Shown one piece after another: positions 25,301 to 36,800 of a DNA stretch of 64,000 bases (position 1 is its first letter; every line of letters begins with the position of its first letter). A program made the position numbers and the translations under genes. Origin of the DNA: Daldinia sp. FL1419 (Eukaryota; Ascomycota; Sordariomycetes; Xylariales; Hypoxylaceae). The DNA is taken from the NCBI GenBank assembly GCA_025201765.1, contig MU623378.1:62001-126000 (forward strand), written 5' to 3'. Below the pieces are notes generated by a model. That model worked only from the letters and a program-made list of their open reading frames with translations. It was not told the DNA's origin and did not search any database.

Positions 25301-26782
25301 GTATACAAAGTTACTTCTGTTTTTAACCCCAAAGTAGAAATAATCTTCGACGAAGCTGCCCGACGGAGTAATCAGGCAATCGAGCGCTAGATTCATGCGC
25401 ACGGATGAATGTGCGGTCAAGGGGTAACGGTACTCGACTGACCGTGGGCAGGTAGGTAAATTGGAGAAGATGTGAAAATAACTGCATTTGTTGCTAAATT
25501 CGTCTTGCCGAGGGTGTATTCGGGCGAGTCACTTCTGAAATTGGGTTAACTACGACTTCGAAAGCTTGGCTCTTTTATTTTATTTTCTTTCCTGCGACCC
25601 CGAGGCGAGACACTGCAGGCGTGTGGCGGAGATAGAGTCGCACAGCAGCGCGGAACCCGGACCATGGTGACGGGACGATGGTAACCCAGTTGTCGGGAAT
25701 TGGAGATTTGGGATTGAGAATTCGGAGGGTAGGGATTCCTTCACGTATTCGTGCTTTACTTCCTGCGCCTGCAAGTAGAACAGGCAGTTGTCTGCGAGAT
25801 ATAGCGCGCAGCCTCGAATACGTTGATCCTCTACTATGACGATATCTTCTGCCTTCGACATGGCAGAGCACTAGTTTGAATCAGGAATTGAAAGGGAAGA
25901 TGGTGCAAAAATAAATCGAGGCGAGAAGAGGCGATGTGCCCTCTGGCTATTCACGGTGTGCCACGAAGAGCGTTGGTTACACAGCCCGTCTCGTGAAACA
26001 AGTTCATGCGTGACGGTGCTGGCAAAACTGCGAATATCTCTGCTGGGGATATGGAGAACGGGGATTCTGGTATCGTTTGCCTTTTTTTGCCTTGCGCCTT
26101 AGATGGTGTCACCGCTCTTTTGCGTCTTCTGTAGCCAAATAGGGACACTGCTGGGGCGGCAGCATTTCCGGAAGTACGTACACTCTATCTGGTGTTGAGC
26201 GAGGACAATAAGGCCGCTGCGACGCCAGCTACGCCGAAATGACAGAATCCAGATCATCGGGTTGCAGGTACCGACCACTCGGTTCGCTCCTCATGTCGCT
26301 AACGCGAGGCCTGCGTGTCATCGAAGGGCGTGATTGGGCGAGCAGTGCTTGATCCTTGTAGTAATATTCATGCATATTCATGCAATAATACCGGGATATT
26401 CTACCGTGACCAACGGGATGGGTTCCATCCAGCCCTGTTTCATTTGCTCGTCTCTTCAACCTTTTCTCCCTGGTCGTCTTCGGGGTCCGTTCCGCATTCC
26501 GCAGAGCTATCCAGACCGCTGGGTCCTCGTGGAGAGGCAACGGGACTAGTTAATGCTCCAACTAGTTCCCGGTGGCTTGGGTCGCGGCTTAAGCTTTTGA
26601 TGGTCCCATGGGTCGCATCCTGGGGTGGAGGCTGTCCTTTGCGCCTACACGCTATTTCAATATGTCGGGAGTATTAAAGATGGCCCAAGGTCGCGCCAAT
26701 ATGCGATGTTTTAAGACGGAACTTCAATTTAATCACTGCTCTCTTATGTCTCTTGTCGATCTTGATGAATCATTTATGAAAA
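22397..26782. other. Gene-poor region, right part
   Basis: Short open frames occur (23921-24118 plus, 24555-24749 plus, 25580-25861 minus, 25951-26148 minus, 26229-26540 minus). None has a recognisable domain or a consistent exon chain. Some read like decayed coding DNA. TACCTAGGTA-type words recur at 24892-25110. Confidence 0.4.
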
Positions 26783-27708
26783 ATGACTGTGGCGGAGTTC
26801 GATGATATCGAGTATGAGGGCATCGGGGCGGATAGTCACATCGACGTACGAAGTGAGCGATGCTTTCGCGACCACTCCCCTAGTGACACCATCATAAGCT
26901 TAGACGACGATGGACAAGCGCTGTATGGCATGATCTATATTTACACTACCAGTAACGCCACCCCGCTGATGTCTATGATAGTTACACTTGTCCTGTCCCT
27001 TCTTTTCAGGTCATCTCCCAGCATCACCCAAGGTTGGACCTGGACCCCCTAAAGGAACAACCCGGGAGGCAGCCTGAGAGTATTACCAAGCTCGAAAGCT
27101 CCAGTGTAACGTCCATATTGAGCCATAACGGTCTCATCACCGCGACGCAACAACGCCAATTGTCACCCCTAAGCAGGTATCGCCAGGATGAACAGGGACA
27201 CGAGAGACGTGCGCTGGGAATGAAAGAGGGTGAACATAGATTAGATCTTAATGTAGATGGCCCTCTACCACGCCCTGGAGAAGCGAACGGAATTGCAAAA
27301 TGCAGCAAACCATCAGTCATATCGTCGTTACAACTAAGCCCAACATCACAACAAACTCCAAGTTCGGGTCCAATTCCATCCGCAAGCCCCGAATCTTCAT
27401 CGGCCGCTGAGCGACTGCGCGAGGTGCTGGAAGTAATTGAGACTCCAGGATGGAATGAGAAGGTATCTCCCGAAGAGCAGGCCGATTACTTACGGAGAGT
27501 GTACGTATGCCCTCCCTTTCCCCTTGCAGCCCTTCTCCTATCCAACTTAGCCAACGATATAAGAATCTCAGCTAAGATGTCTTCTGTATCAAGCACGCAG
27601 CTGAAACGACGAGTCCAGTCCGAGATGAACCCGAGGGAGGTGAGGCCTCCCAAGGTTCGCAAGAGGAATCGGCAGACTAGCAAAGACTCGGGATCGTCAT
27701 CAACATAG
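26783..27708 (+). CDS. Hypothetical protein, uncertain exon structure
   Basis: A first exon from ATG 26783 (VAEFDDIEYEGIGADSH) and a second from about 27010 (CAG acceptor, VISQHHPRLDLDPL) to the TAG at 27708 make one plausible gene. The exact first donor is open: GTACGA at about 26846 keeps the frame with the CAG acceptor, whereas the better-looking GTATGG at 26923 needs an AAG acceptor at about 27031. The second exon is Ser/Pro-rich, then has a helical AAERLREVLEVIETPGWNEK and a basic tail PPKVRKRNRQTSKDSG that looks nuclear. A further intron near 27498-27570 is possible. I do not recognise the family. Confidence 0.4.
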
Positions 27709-28262
27709 AGGGTAGAGAATGTACTGGCGCAATGCCTGATATTTGTAGATCATAAATGAATCGGGTTAGTAAATACTATTGTTGTCATCAATCCATGCCC
27801 CTGGAATGTGAAGAGACGGGTTTCCAATCAGTTCCCAGAATTCACCGGCGAACTCATCTGTAGGATCGTTGAAATAGACTTTCCAGTCACTTGGTCTGGG
27901 GCCAAACTCGGAGCCGATAAATCGTGCACGATAGGAAAGAAGCTGGTTATAAATATAGTGGCCATTCCTGATAAATATCTCGTGCTTTCGTCTACCGTAC
28001 CTAGTCCTCCAGATCGATGCCCGCTTGGATTACGGCCCCTAGCCATACCGTAGGAACAAGTTTTGATATCTTTAGTTCGTTCTCTGTACCATTGGGGAGG
28101 TCTCTACTAAATATCTAGATGGACCAAAGTGGTTTCCCCAAAATGATAATGTGAATATCCAGAGAGCATCTGATTACGTCGACTGCAAGTGTGAAAATCT
28201 CGCGTAGGTAAGTTTTTCTCGTAGTTCATTGATTCGATATTACCATGTTTAGAGGTATCCCA

Positions 28263-28860
28263 CTAGGCCACAAGAGCTAAGCCCTGGGCCATCGCATGAA
28301 TCATTGGCCATTTCGGGGAATAACATATGACGTTAAAGTTAGGGCTCCATTCTGGTTCAAGACAATATCTGGCTACTTCGATATTCCCGTTCGTTACCGT
28401 TTTATGGGCCCTTTGCAGTCGATATTCGAGGGGAGTTGATCTATGGGAAGGACATTGGTACAGAAAAAGCAGTTCGAAAACTTCCAAGTTGCCAGGGCCA
28501 AAATCGTAAAGACATTGGTCGACTGAAACGGAATCTTCAGGGACCCGATCAATATCAACCGAGTATAGGAGAAGATGCCTAGCAAAAAGCGGATTGGAAA
28601 CTACCTTGCTTAACGAATGGAGCGTTGTGTCGCCCCTTTTATTAAACATCGCACAAATCAAGGTCTACCTGAAGGAATTTTAGTCTCGTATATTTATAAT
28701 TTCATATGACCTCCTTATGTACTAATTGAAATAGCTCTCGGGGGTTCCGAGACCGATCTGGAATAAATATCGAGCAACGTCAAAATTGAGGGCACGGAGT
28801 GCAATCTGCAGCGTCGAAATCAGTAATAGAAGCCGTTAACGTCAGTAGCTCTTACCTCGA
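28263..28860 (-). pseudogene. Ankyrin-repeat protein remnant
   Basis: Two minus-strand segments look like ankyrin repeats: about 28860-28735 (LQIALRALNFDVARYLFQIG) and, after an intron-like gap ending CCTTCAG near 28675, 28670-28263 (GNIEVARYCLE...MIHAMAQGLALVA). The helix-loop-helix pattern with xxARYLLxxG is typical. Neither end continues into a full gene: upstream DNA to 29250 has only short frames, and the last segment stops after ALVA. It may be a degraded ankyrin gene or a multi-exon gene whose ends I cannot resolve. Confidence 0.4.
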
Positions 28861-29249
28861 GTAGATTCCTGTCTTGTGCAGTTCAATCATAGGGAGATGC
28901 TAACCCCGAGTCGAAATTAGTTTATAGGCAATGAGGTTCGTCTGGGGAAGTGACCTGTTTATATGGACGTATACTCCTGCTAGGAGCACTGCCTCGAGGC
29001 TTTTCTTTAGCCCCTCATGTTTGACGTCTAAAAAGTGTGAAGTAAGGCTTCGGATAAAATACTGAGCTGTAATAGGTTACTGTTTCGGTATCTTGGGAAC
29101 GCAGCAGTCTCTCTGCGACACCACATCAACCTATCTCGATCCCGTCTATCAGATAGTCCTGACTGCCTTGGTGTGACTAGGCCAACATCTCTTATTGCGG
29201 CAGCGTTAGCATCGAATCTCCAATCAAGACCGAGTTTTACCAAAGCCAA

Positions 29250-29563
29250 TGGGAAATCATCCAGGAATGACTTTGACTGATAATATCGTCGTTTGTGTTT
29301 TAATCAGAGTCGCTCGATTATGAGATATACCCGATAGTCAGGATATTCTCCTACGTTAGGTACCTATGCACCTATAAGATAATATAACATTAATGATAAC
29401 TATGTCATTGGCCGGATCGCAAGTACAAGGTACGTACCTGGACGTCTGTAATTACCTAGTGTACCTACACTAGGTAGGTAGGTAGGTAAGTACCTAGGTA
29501 TACGTACTATGTAGCTCCATCGTCCGGGGTCCAATTCGTTTGATTCATTTTAATTCGTCATTA
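29250..29563. other. Spacer with TACCTAGGTA-type repeats next to the transposon
   Basis: The block at 29430-29512 is dense in GTAGGTACCTA words, including four GTAG/GTAG units. No gene is seen. Confidence 0.5.
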
Positions 29564-31468
29564 AGTTCGAGGGGGGGGTTACGGACCCCCCCTAGAAACG
29601 GACCCCCTGTCAGAACTAACCAATCATATATCAGGGGCTGGCTGGGGTTCCACTTATTTGAATATAAATTCGATGTATCTTTCATTCTTTCTTTTTTTCA
29701 ACTTTTACCATTATTTTTCAACCAATCAAAAAGCCCCCTTTTTTTCAAAATGCCCCGAAAAACCACATACAGCGAATCAGCGCTCGAAGAAGCAATTAAG
29801 GCCGTCCAAAACGGCCAATCAATCAAAAAGGCCGCTTCTGATTGGGCTATTCCAAGGTCTACGCTTATTGGACGAATCCACGGCCGCCAATCAACTGCTA
29901 AAGCTCATGCTATGCAACAACGCCTATCGCAACACCAAGAGACTGAATTGACCAATTGGATAAGGGGTCAGGACGCATTGGGTTTAGCGCCTACGCATGC
30001 ACAAATTCGGAACCTGGTTGTACGAATTCTCCGGACCAATGGCGACCATGAGCCCCTCGGGAAAAAGTGGGTATCCGCATTTCTTGCCCGAAACCAGGCA
30101 ATTAAAACCCTCCGCTCAGCGCCGCTCGACTCAACTAGAGCCAATGGGGTAACACCAGCGGCGATCAATGACTTTTTTGATTGTTTGGAGCGACCTGAAA
30201 TTCAAGAAATTGACGAATCAGACCGCCACAATCTTGACGAAGTGGGGATTCTTGAAGGATGTGGGTCAAACGGGCTCGTAATTGGCCAATCAGAGAAAAA
30301 AAAGACCCTCCATCAGCAACACGGGTCACGTGTGTGGACTTCTATTTTGGAGTGTATTTCAGCCAATGGGGAAAAGCTTGACCCGCTTGTTATTTTCAAG
30401 GGTGGCAGTGTTCAACTCCAATATTTTGAAGAGAAACTAGCCTATTTGGGAGGTTGGAAATTTGGCCATTCCGAAAACGGCTGGACCTGCGATAAAACCG
30501 CTCTCTATTGGCTGAAAGAGGTGTTTATCCCAAAAACAGCCCCACAAAATAAAGACAAAAAACGATTACTCATTCTTGACGGCCACGGAAGCCACCAATC
30601 AGATGAGTTTATGTGGGCTGCTTTTCAAGCTAAAATTCAACTGCTTTTTTTGCCCCCCCATTCCACACACGTGTTGCAACCCCTCGATGTGGGTGTTTTC
30701 AGCCAATTAAAACGTTGCTATCGACGCTTATTGCAAGATGAGCCAATCAGCGCTCATTACACCACACCAGTTGGGAAAGCTGGGTTTTTACGCTTATACC
30801 ATCAAGCTAGGTCATTGGCTATGACTCCTGCAGTGGTCAAGGCGGCGTGGCTCGGCGCGGGGCTTTGGCCAATAGATCGGCAGAAAGCCCTCCGGTCCCG
30901 CTTTATTTTGCATACAGAGCCTCAAAATGCCCCGCTTTTAGAAGCTTCTATTGAAGACGAGCCTTCTGATTGGGTAGTCACCCCCAAGAAATCGCGTGAC
31001 GTAATTGAGGCTGCACGAAAACACTTTCAAATTGAATTTGACGAGCCAATCAAACGGCTTCTATTTGAGAAAGTGGGGAAAAGCGTTGATTTATATGCAT
31101 GCCGATTGGCTACAGTCCAAGCTGAATGCGATAGCTTAAAACAATTAGTGGCTCGGCTAAAGCCCGGGAAACGGGCTAAAGTCAACCCAGACCCAAACAG
31201 GAAATTTGTTCAAATAGAAGATATCATTCGCACTAGGCAGGAGCTAGCAGAAAGACTAAACCCATCTAGAACTAGCGACTCAGTTTTATTGGCTGGCTTA
31301 AGAGAGCTATGCTCAGAATGGCAGCTTGAAACTTCTTGACCAATCAAATATTGGAAATTTACCTTTTTTTTCGGCAATGTACCCCGCTAAGCCCAAAATG
31401 GATAAGTTTTACCTATTTTCGACAGGGGGTCCGTTTCTAGGGGGGGTCCGTAACCCCCCCCTCGAACT
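29564..31468 (+). mobile_element. Complete pogo/Fot1-type DNA transposon
   Basis: The 1905-bp element starts AGTTCGAGGGG and ends with its reverse complement. The terminal inverted repeats, 29564-29611 and 31421-31468, are 48 bp and identical by my reading. A TA target duplication flanks it at 29562-29563 and 31469-31470, as expected for the Tc1/mariner superfamily. It encodes one intact transposase. Perfect ends and an open frame indicate a young insertion not hit by repeat-induced point mutation. Each end holds two ACGGACCCCC words that could be transposase sites. Confidence 0.95.
29750..31339 (+). CDS. Transposase, pogo/Fot1 family (DDE)
   Basis: The 529-residue protein starts at MPRKTTYSESALEEA, which begins a psq-type helix-turn-helix (about 5-50), followed by a CENP-B-type DNA-binding helix domain (about 55-125) and a DDE catalytic domain. 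Catalytic aspartates fit D163 (NLDEVG), D277 (LILDGHGSH) and D313 (LQPLDVGVF); spacing of the last two gives DD35D. It would cut and rejoin the element's ends at TA sites. An upstream in-frame ATG at 29540 lies outside the element and was not used. The frame has no stop or frameshift, so it may be active. Confidence 0.95.
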   Translation: MPRKTTYSESALEEAIKAVQNGQSIKKAASDWAIPRSTLIGRIHGRQSTAKAHAMQQRLSQHQETELTNWIRGQDALGLAPTHAQIRNLVVRILRTNGDHEPLGKKWVSAFLARNQAIKTLRSAPLDSTRANGVTPAAINDFFDCLERPEIQEIDESDRHNLDEVGILEGCGSNGLVIGQSEKKKTLHQQHGSRVWTSILECISANGEKLDPLVIFKGGSVQLQYFEEKLAYLGGWKFGHSENGWTCDKTALYWLKEVFIPKTAPQNKDKKRLLILDGHGSHQSDEFMWAAFQAKIQLLFLPPHSTHVLQPLDVGVFSQLKRCYRRLLQDEPISAHYTTPVGKAGFLRLYHQARSLAMTPAVVKAAWLGAGLWPIDRQKALRSRFILHTEPQNAPLLEASIEDEPSDWVVTPKKSRDVIEAARKHFQIEFDEPIKRLLFEKVGKSVDLYACRLATVQAECDSLKQLVARLKPGKRAKVNPDPNRKFVQIEDIIRTRQELAERLNPSRTSDSVLLAGLRELCSEWQLETS

Positions 31469-31578
31469 TACCGAATTACAAAACTCGCAAACCCTCAATT
31501 TTCAATTTCCAATTCTCAACCCTGACCCATGACCTTCCTCATGCGTCCGCTGCCCACGCAGCAAGCAGCACAACTACA

Positions 31579-33372
31579 ATGCTGCCTCAAAACCGGCGTC
31601 TGCGCCATCTCCAGGGAATCTACCTGCGGAACCTGAGCTTCACCCGACCCCACGGCAGAGCAGCCGACGACCTCGAGGCCGACCTTCCCTCCACCAAGCT
31701 CCAGGCTCTTCACGACGGCCCGCCTCCTCAGCTTCACCATTCTCATTCTTCAGAGAGTTTATTACCCCCGCGAGCCGATTCCCGACGACGCAGCACCACC
31801 CTCGCTAATCTGAGCCCGGTTACCCGCCAGAAGCAGTTGGAGTATACCGTCGAGAGTAGAGCCGCCGACGTGTTTTTCTCCCTGCACTGCCACGACGGCG
31901 ACGATCCTGTTTATATCAGCGAAGTAGGCGAGCGTGCGATAAACTTCAACTTCCGATTTTTTGATCTGTCGCAAGCTGGTCCGGCCGTCACGAGGAGACA
32001 TCAATTCACAATCAAGATATGGGCCAAGAGGCAGCAATCGTGGACGTTACTCCTGACTGAGAATGTCGATTTACGCTCCTTAAACCACCTCGGATCCCTA
32101 CGAAACCACCACTTTCCCCCAAACTGCCTCGTCTTTCAACTCCTCGACGGGCTCTACTCCTTCGAGCTCTCGAGCCAAACTCCCGAACCCAAACAAGCCC
32201 CTGCCGTACCTACATCCTCCTACAATGCGCTCATGAAACTCTCCAACCTCGACAACTCCATCCAAGACGCCCTCGCTACCCGCGAAGTCCTCACCGCGCA
32301 AATAAACTCGCTCCTTGAGCGCTCCCCTCCCGACGCCGTCCCCGAAGCCCAAGAATCAGCCCGGCTCGCCTCGAAATACGTATCTTCGCAAACCCGCGCC
32401 CTCCGCGCCGCTCAGGCGCGTAAATCCGAGCTCCAAGCCTCCATAGAAACCCGTCGCGCCGCCATCCGCGAGGGCCGCGCCGCGCAGGACAAGGCCGCCG
32501 AAGACGTCAAGCACGCGCAGGCCAAGCTCCCCGCTTCTGTTGCCCTTTTGACGGCTACGCGGGAAAGCATCCACGGCCAACGCCGAAGGATATGCGAGGA
32601 CTTGGCGCGCATATTCCCCATTGCGCCCGTGCCTTCTGGCGCACCCCTTTCTTTCAGCATTTGCGGCGTTCCGCTGCCCAACACGGATTACGATCCTACA
32701 TCCAGTACTTCCGCCGAGGACTCCTTGTCCGCGGGACTAGGGTACGTAGCGCACCTACTGCATCTCCTGCAATATTACCTCTGCGTTCCTCTCCCATACA
32801 CACTCTCCCCCTTCGGGTCCCGCAGCAGCGTCCGCGACGACATCTCCCTCCTCCCCGAGTCCCAGCGCGAGTTCCCGCTATTCCTGCGCGGCGGAGCGAC
32901 CGCCCAGTACCGCTTCGACTACGCGTGGTTCCTGCTGAATAAAGACGTCGAAGCGCTCTGCGTGGCGGTCGGGTTGAAGGTTGTGGATATACGACATACG
33001 CTGCCGAATCTGAAGTACTTGTTATATGTATGCAGCGCGGGCCAGGACGAGGTGCCAGAGAGGAAAAGGGGTGGTGTGAGGGGATTGTGGATTGGACGGA
33101 TGAAGAGTAGGGGAGGCATGCATGGCGCGGATGATGGCGCGAGTGTGAGTACGGCGGGAAGTAGGCCCGGGAGCGCGGATAGCGAGGCGTTGGGCGGGAA
33201 GCAGAAGGAGTTATTGATAGCGAGGGTGAATAGTAAAGAAAGTGGCGGTAGCGGTAGCGTGGCGGATGGGATACCACCGGGAAGTAATAGTATCGGACTA
33301 CCGTTCGATGAGACGACGAAGTTGAGCCTCCGGACGAAGGGGTTAAGAGAGAACATCGGGGCTCACGCTTAA
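31579..33372 (+). CDS. vps38: Vps38/UVRAG-like subunit of PI3-kinase complex
   Basis: A single exon encodes 597 residues. The order fits the Atg14/UVRAG (PF10186) family: a LPQNRRLRHLQGIYLRNLSF opening that begins a C2-like beta region (to about 200), a coiled coil rich in Ala/Arg/Glu at about 214-350, then a BARA-like C-terminal half with YVAHLLHLLQYYLCVPLPY and FLLNKDVEALCVAVGL. Vps38 joins Vps34, Vps15 and Vps30 in complex II for endosomal sorting. The disordered tail is Gly/Ser/Arg-rich. The start codon lies about 110 bp from the right end of the transposon, so most of the native promoter is displaced 1.9 kb upstream. Vps38 rather than Atg14 is my preferred call because of the C2-like opening. 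Confidence 0.8.
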   Translation: MLPQNRRLRHLQGIYLRNLSFTRPHGRAADDLEADLPSTKLQALHDGPPPQLHHSHSSESLLPPRADSRRRSTTLANLSPVTRQKQLEYTVESRAADVFFSLHCHDGDDPVYISEVGERAINFNFRFFDLSQAGPAVTRRHQFTIKIWAKRQQSWTLLLTENVDLRSLNHLGSLRNHHFPPNCLVFQLLDGLYSFELSSQTPEPKQAPAVPTSSYNALMKLSNLDNSIQDALATREVLTAQINSLLERSPPDAVPEAQESARLASKYVSSQTRALRAAQARKSELQASIETRRAAIREGRAAQDKAAEDVKHAQAKLPASVALLTATRESIHGQRRRICEDLARIFPIAPVPSGAPLSFSICGVPLPNTDYDPTSSTSAEDSLSAGLGYVAHLLHLLQYYLCVPLPYTLSPFGSRSSVRDDISLLPESQREFPLFLRGGATAQYRFDYAWFLLNKDVEALCVAVGLKVVDIRHTLPNLKYLLYVCSAGQDEVPERKRGGVRGLWIGRMKSRGGMHGADDGASVSTAGSRPGSADSEALGGKQKELLIARVNSKESGGSGSVADGIPPGSNSIGLPFDETTKLSLRTKGLRENIGAHA

Positions 33373-33858
33373 GACCTTCAATGTAAGAGTGTGTAAGAAT
33401 TTGGAGGCGCGCCGAGAGGAGAGGTAGATAGGAAGCAAGACAGGAGAAATTAGATACCCCTTAAACAAGAAAAAAGGAAAAAGATCAGGAATGGGAGTAG
33501 AGCGCGACAGGGTAGAAGATATACAATCTGCCTGTAGTAATGGATACAACCCCCAGGGGCAAATTAAATACTTTGTTAATTTTATTCGTATTCGTGCTTA
33601 TCCTTACACTCCTATCTCTTACCCAGAAGCCCAACTCGGAGCTCCTAGTTTGAATACTCACCTACCGTCTCATCTCCCGGGTATCAATGAACCGCCGTTT
33701 CTCGCCGCGGATAGATCCGCCTGATGCTAATGCTATGCTAATACCCTACGCCGATGCAACCGCCTCATTCCCCTTACTGGTATCTCCGCCTCGCCATATA
33801 CATATGTACACCCCAAATTAACACCCTCACCCCGACCTTCATCCCATCACCGTCGCGC
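33373..33858. other. Convergent 3' region between vps38 and rtc1
   Basis: Both genes end into this stretch. Nothing beyond untranslated regions is seen. Confidence 0.5.
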
Positions 33859-36800
33859 CTACGGCGGTCCCGCAAACTTGACACTCTTCCTCCGTTCCGG
33901 CGCTCCTCCACTCCCATTCCCACTCCCCACCAAACTCGCCCGTCCGGGACTCGAGCTCAATATCCCCGCAAACAACCCCGGACCCCCACTACTCCCGCCA
34001 CTCCCGCCGCTCCCAGCACTAGCCCCCGCGTTGGGAATATCTAGCGTCGACAGCGCTTCTCTGACGCCCTCCACAGCTCTACTCTGCGAAACCTCAATCG
34101 TGTCGCCGCGGATAAGCGTGGCGGTACTACCGGCCCGCTCCTTGGTGCCGCGCTTGAGATTGGTTCCAGGAGAAGGTGATCCGGCGCTAATAGATGCCCG
34201 TGTGTGTTCCCGCACAGCGCGTCCTAGTTCTTCTGTACGTGCGGCGGTAGTTTCGTTGCGCCAGCGGCCCGGAAGACATGCGTGTCCGCAGCCGTCGAAA
34301 GGGCAGCAACCATCGCTATTGGTTTCAGGAAAGGGACCGTCAAGCGCGGTAGGGGACATGGAGGAAGGCGAGAACATTTCTTTAGGTACGATGGGGGCAT
34401 GCCAGTCCTGGAGACAGTTCGCATGACCTCCATGAGAACAACCAGGGCAATACCACCACGATGAAAGGATAGGCTCATCGGAGGGACGGGATGGTGTTGC
34501 TACCAGCCCTTCCGAGACTGTTACCGGCGGGAGAGCGTCGGCTGTTGCATCTCGATGCCCACAGACCGCGCACGGCGCCATGACGGCGCGACAGCGCTCG
34601 CATTTCCATATACCGGGACTGTTTGTTTTCGAGCGGTCGATTTCGCGCGGCTTATGACATTGTGAGCACGTGAACGCCGCCGAGACATGATCTTGCGCTA
34701 AGGCGAATATCGCAGTATAATTTTCGCCCCATGTCTGGAGACCGTCAGGCCAACCTTGAACACAAAGATTGCGCAGCAACGCAGCCTCGACAAAAAGCCT
34801 CATGCCCATAAGTCGCTTATGATATTGTCTTAGGATAGCAGCAGCCTGATAACCATCGATGACATCGTCGGGAACAAGAGGTTTCAAGAGAAGAATCATG
34901 GCAGATGCGTTAAGCGCAGAATGCCTCGACTCAAAGGCTAATGCACGTGATAGGATATCGTACGGGTTAATAGGCGGGATAGGTATTTTTGGCTTCGTTT
35001 CATCTGGTACCGGATGTGGATAAGGGGGATCATCTGGCCAAGGAAGAAAGTCGGTGTCGGTGACGTGAGGTGATGGATGATTTTCGGGCCGGTCTATTAT
35101 TGAGCGCTCCCGGGCGAGTCTCGTTTCCAAGGCCAATCTAGTAGTTGCGAATTTCGAAGGGCAGGTATCGAAATCCGGGAACTTCTCGCTATCCGTGGTA
35201 TCCGTAGTCATTTGTGATATTTTAAAGTCATCCGTAAGGTTGGAATCCTGTCGCTCTACTGAACGTCGTAGCGAATATTTCGCACTCTCGGGAGACTCTT
35301 CGATTCGCCTTCCTCGGATCCTACTACCATACTCTCCTTCTCCATCTCCTAAACTTCCGCTCACCTGTTCCGTTCTCCGAGAGATATACGCGCTACTACT
35401 CGAAGACCCTGTAAGAATAGATGTCTGTCTACTAGTATCCGACAACGAAAACATCTGCGAATAACTTTCTTCTGAATCATGCCTAACGGGTCTGCGTCGT
35501 GCATTTGACGCGGATGGTTCTGCATAGTCAAGGCGGATTGGCTCTCTCTTTTTGGGAACATCAATCGCCCTCGGAATATGTTCAATAGCCTCCATATCAT
35601 AAAAGTCATAGCCTTCTGTGCTAGATATTTGACTATCCTGGCTCAAGGTCGAAAGAGTGGTGGAATTTAGTCTCTTCCGTGGACCAGGAGTATCTGGAAG
35701 AACAGAAGGCGGTAAATTGAAGCTTTCCATTTCTATCACCGGAGTTAACAGCTTCCCCGCGGGATGGTCGTGGTTACCGTTGGCATTCTCTCTAACAGGT
35801 CGGGCCAAAGGTGTCGGGACATTTGATTCGCTGTCTATCTCTTCTGCGAGTAACGACTTCCCCAAGGGATGGCGACCCTCGAGAGATGACACGGACGGCG
35901 GCTTTCTAGGGGTATCCTCCCCGTCGATTCTTATTCGTGGGGAGGTTTCCGCCTTGGAAAACGCCAACCTAGTATCCGAGGTATCCTTATCGACGTCGAG
36001 TGACGAATTCTCACGGCGTACTTGGCGTTGCTTTAAGTGGTACAAGGACCTGCGGGTCAGGAGTAGGCCGATGGCGTAAGATAATATTCGCCACGTCTGT
36101 GCGAGTCGAAATTGACCGACGCCCTCGGAAGCCCGTGCATATCTTTCAATGATTCCAGCAATCCTTTCGTTTAGGGGCCGACCACCTTCGTTGTATGGAA
36201 GATCTTGCTTAAGAATTTCGAGATACTGCCGAGAAAGATAACTATACATCTGCATTTTGGGGGCTGCGGGTATTTGACCAATTGCCATGATTTGGTGTGG
36301 CTTAAACGGACCCGTTATCTTCATCGCTTGATCTAGTGGGATGACCTGGTCCTCTACGCCAGAACCAGATGGGGGCGTCGTACTTAGAGTACTAGCTGGC
36401 TTATGATTTCTTCGGCGCTTATCGGTTACGTTTCGTTTCGTACCTACGAAGGTGCCGATCGCATCTTCCTCCGAGTCGCTACGACTAATACTGAGCACAT
36501 GACCAGTCGGGCTAGAACTGTAAGAGGATGTAGGCAAGCCTGGGTGAGAAATTACCGGCGGGCGTGGTCGGGCCAGGTGTGCTCGTTCCTCCAGGAACAT
36601 GAGCGCTTCGCCTCTAGCGGAAAACGCGATACTTGAGAGTGACTGGCGGTCTATTACTCTGGGAGCGAATGCAACGTCGCACTGGGCGAAGCCATCGGGC
36701 CCTGCTATCCAAAGCAGATCCTGATCGTGCCAAAGAAGGGCGCTCGGCGAATTCTCAAATATGTCTATCTCCTTGTACGGCATCGTCGGGCGTGCCAAAT

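Noticed and set aside
25575..26677. Overlapping frames on both strands that look weakly coding
   Set aside because: No domain, no consistent splice chain and frames compete on both strands.
29540..29749. Longer transposase starting outside the element
   Set aside because: The start lies beyond the TIR; MPRK begins the conserved helix-turn-helix.
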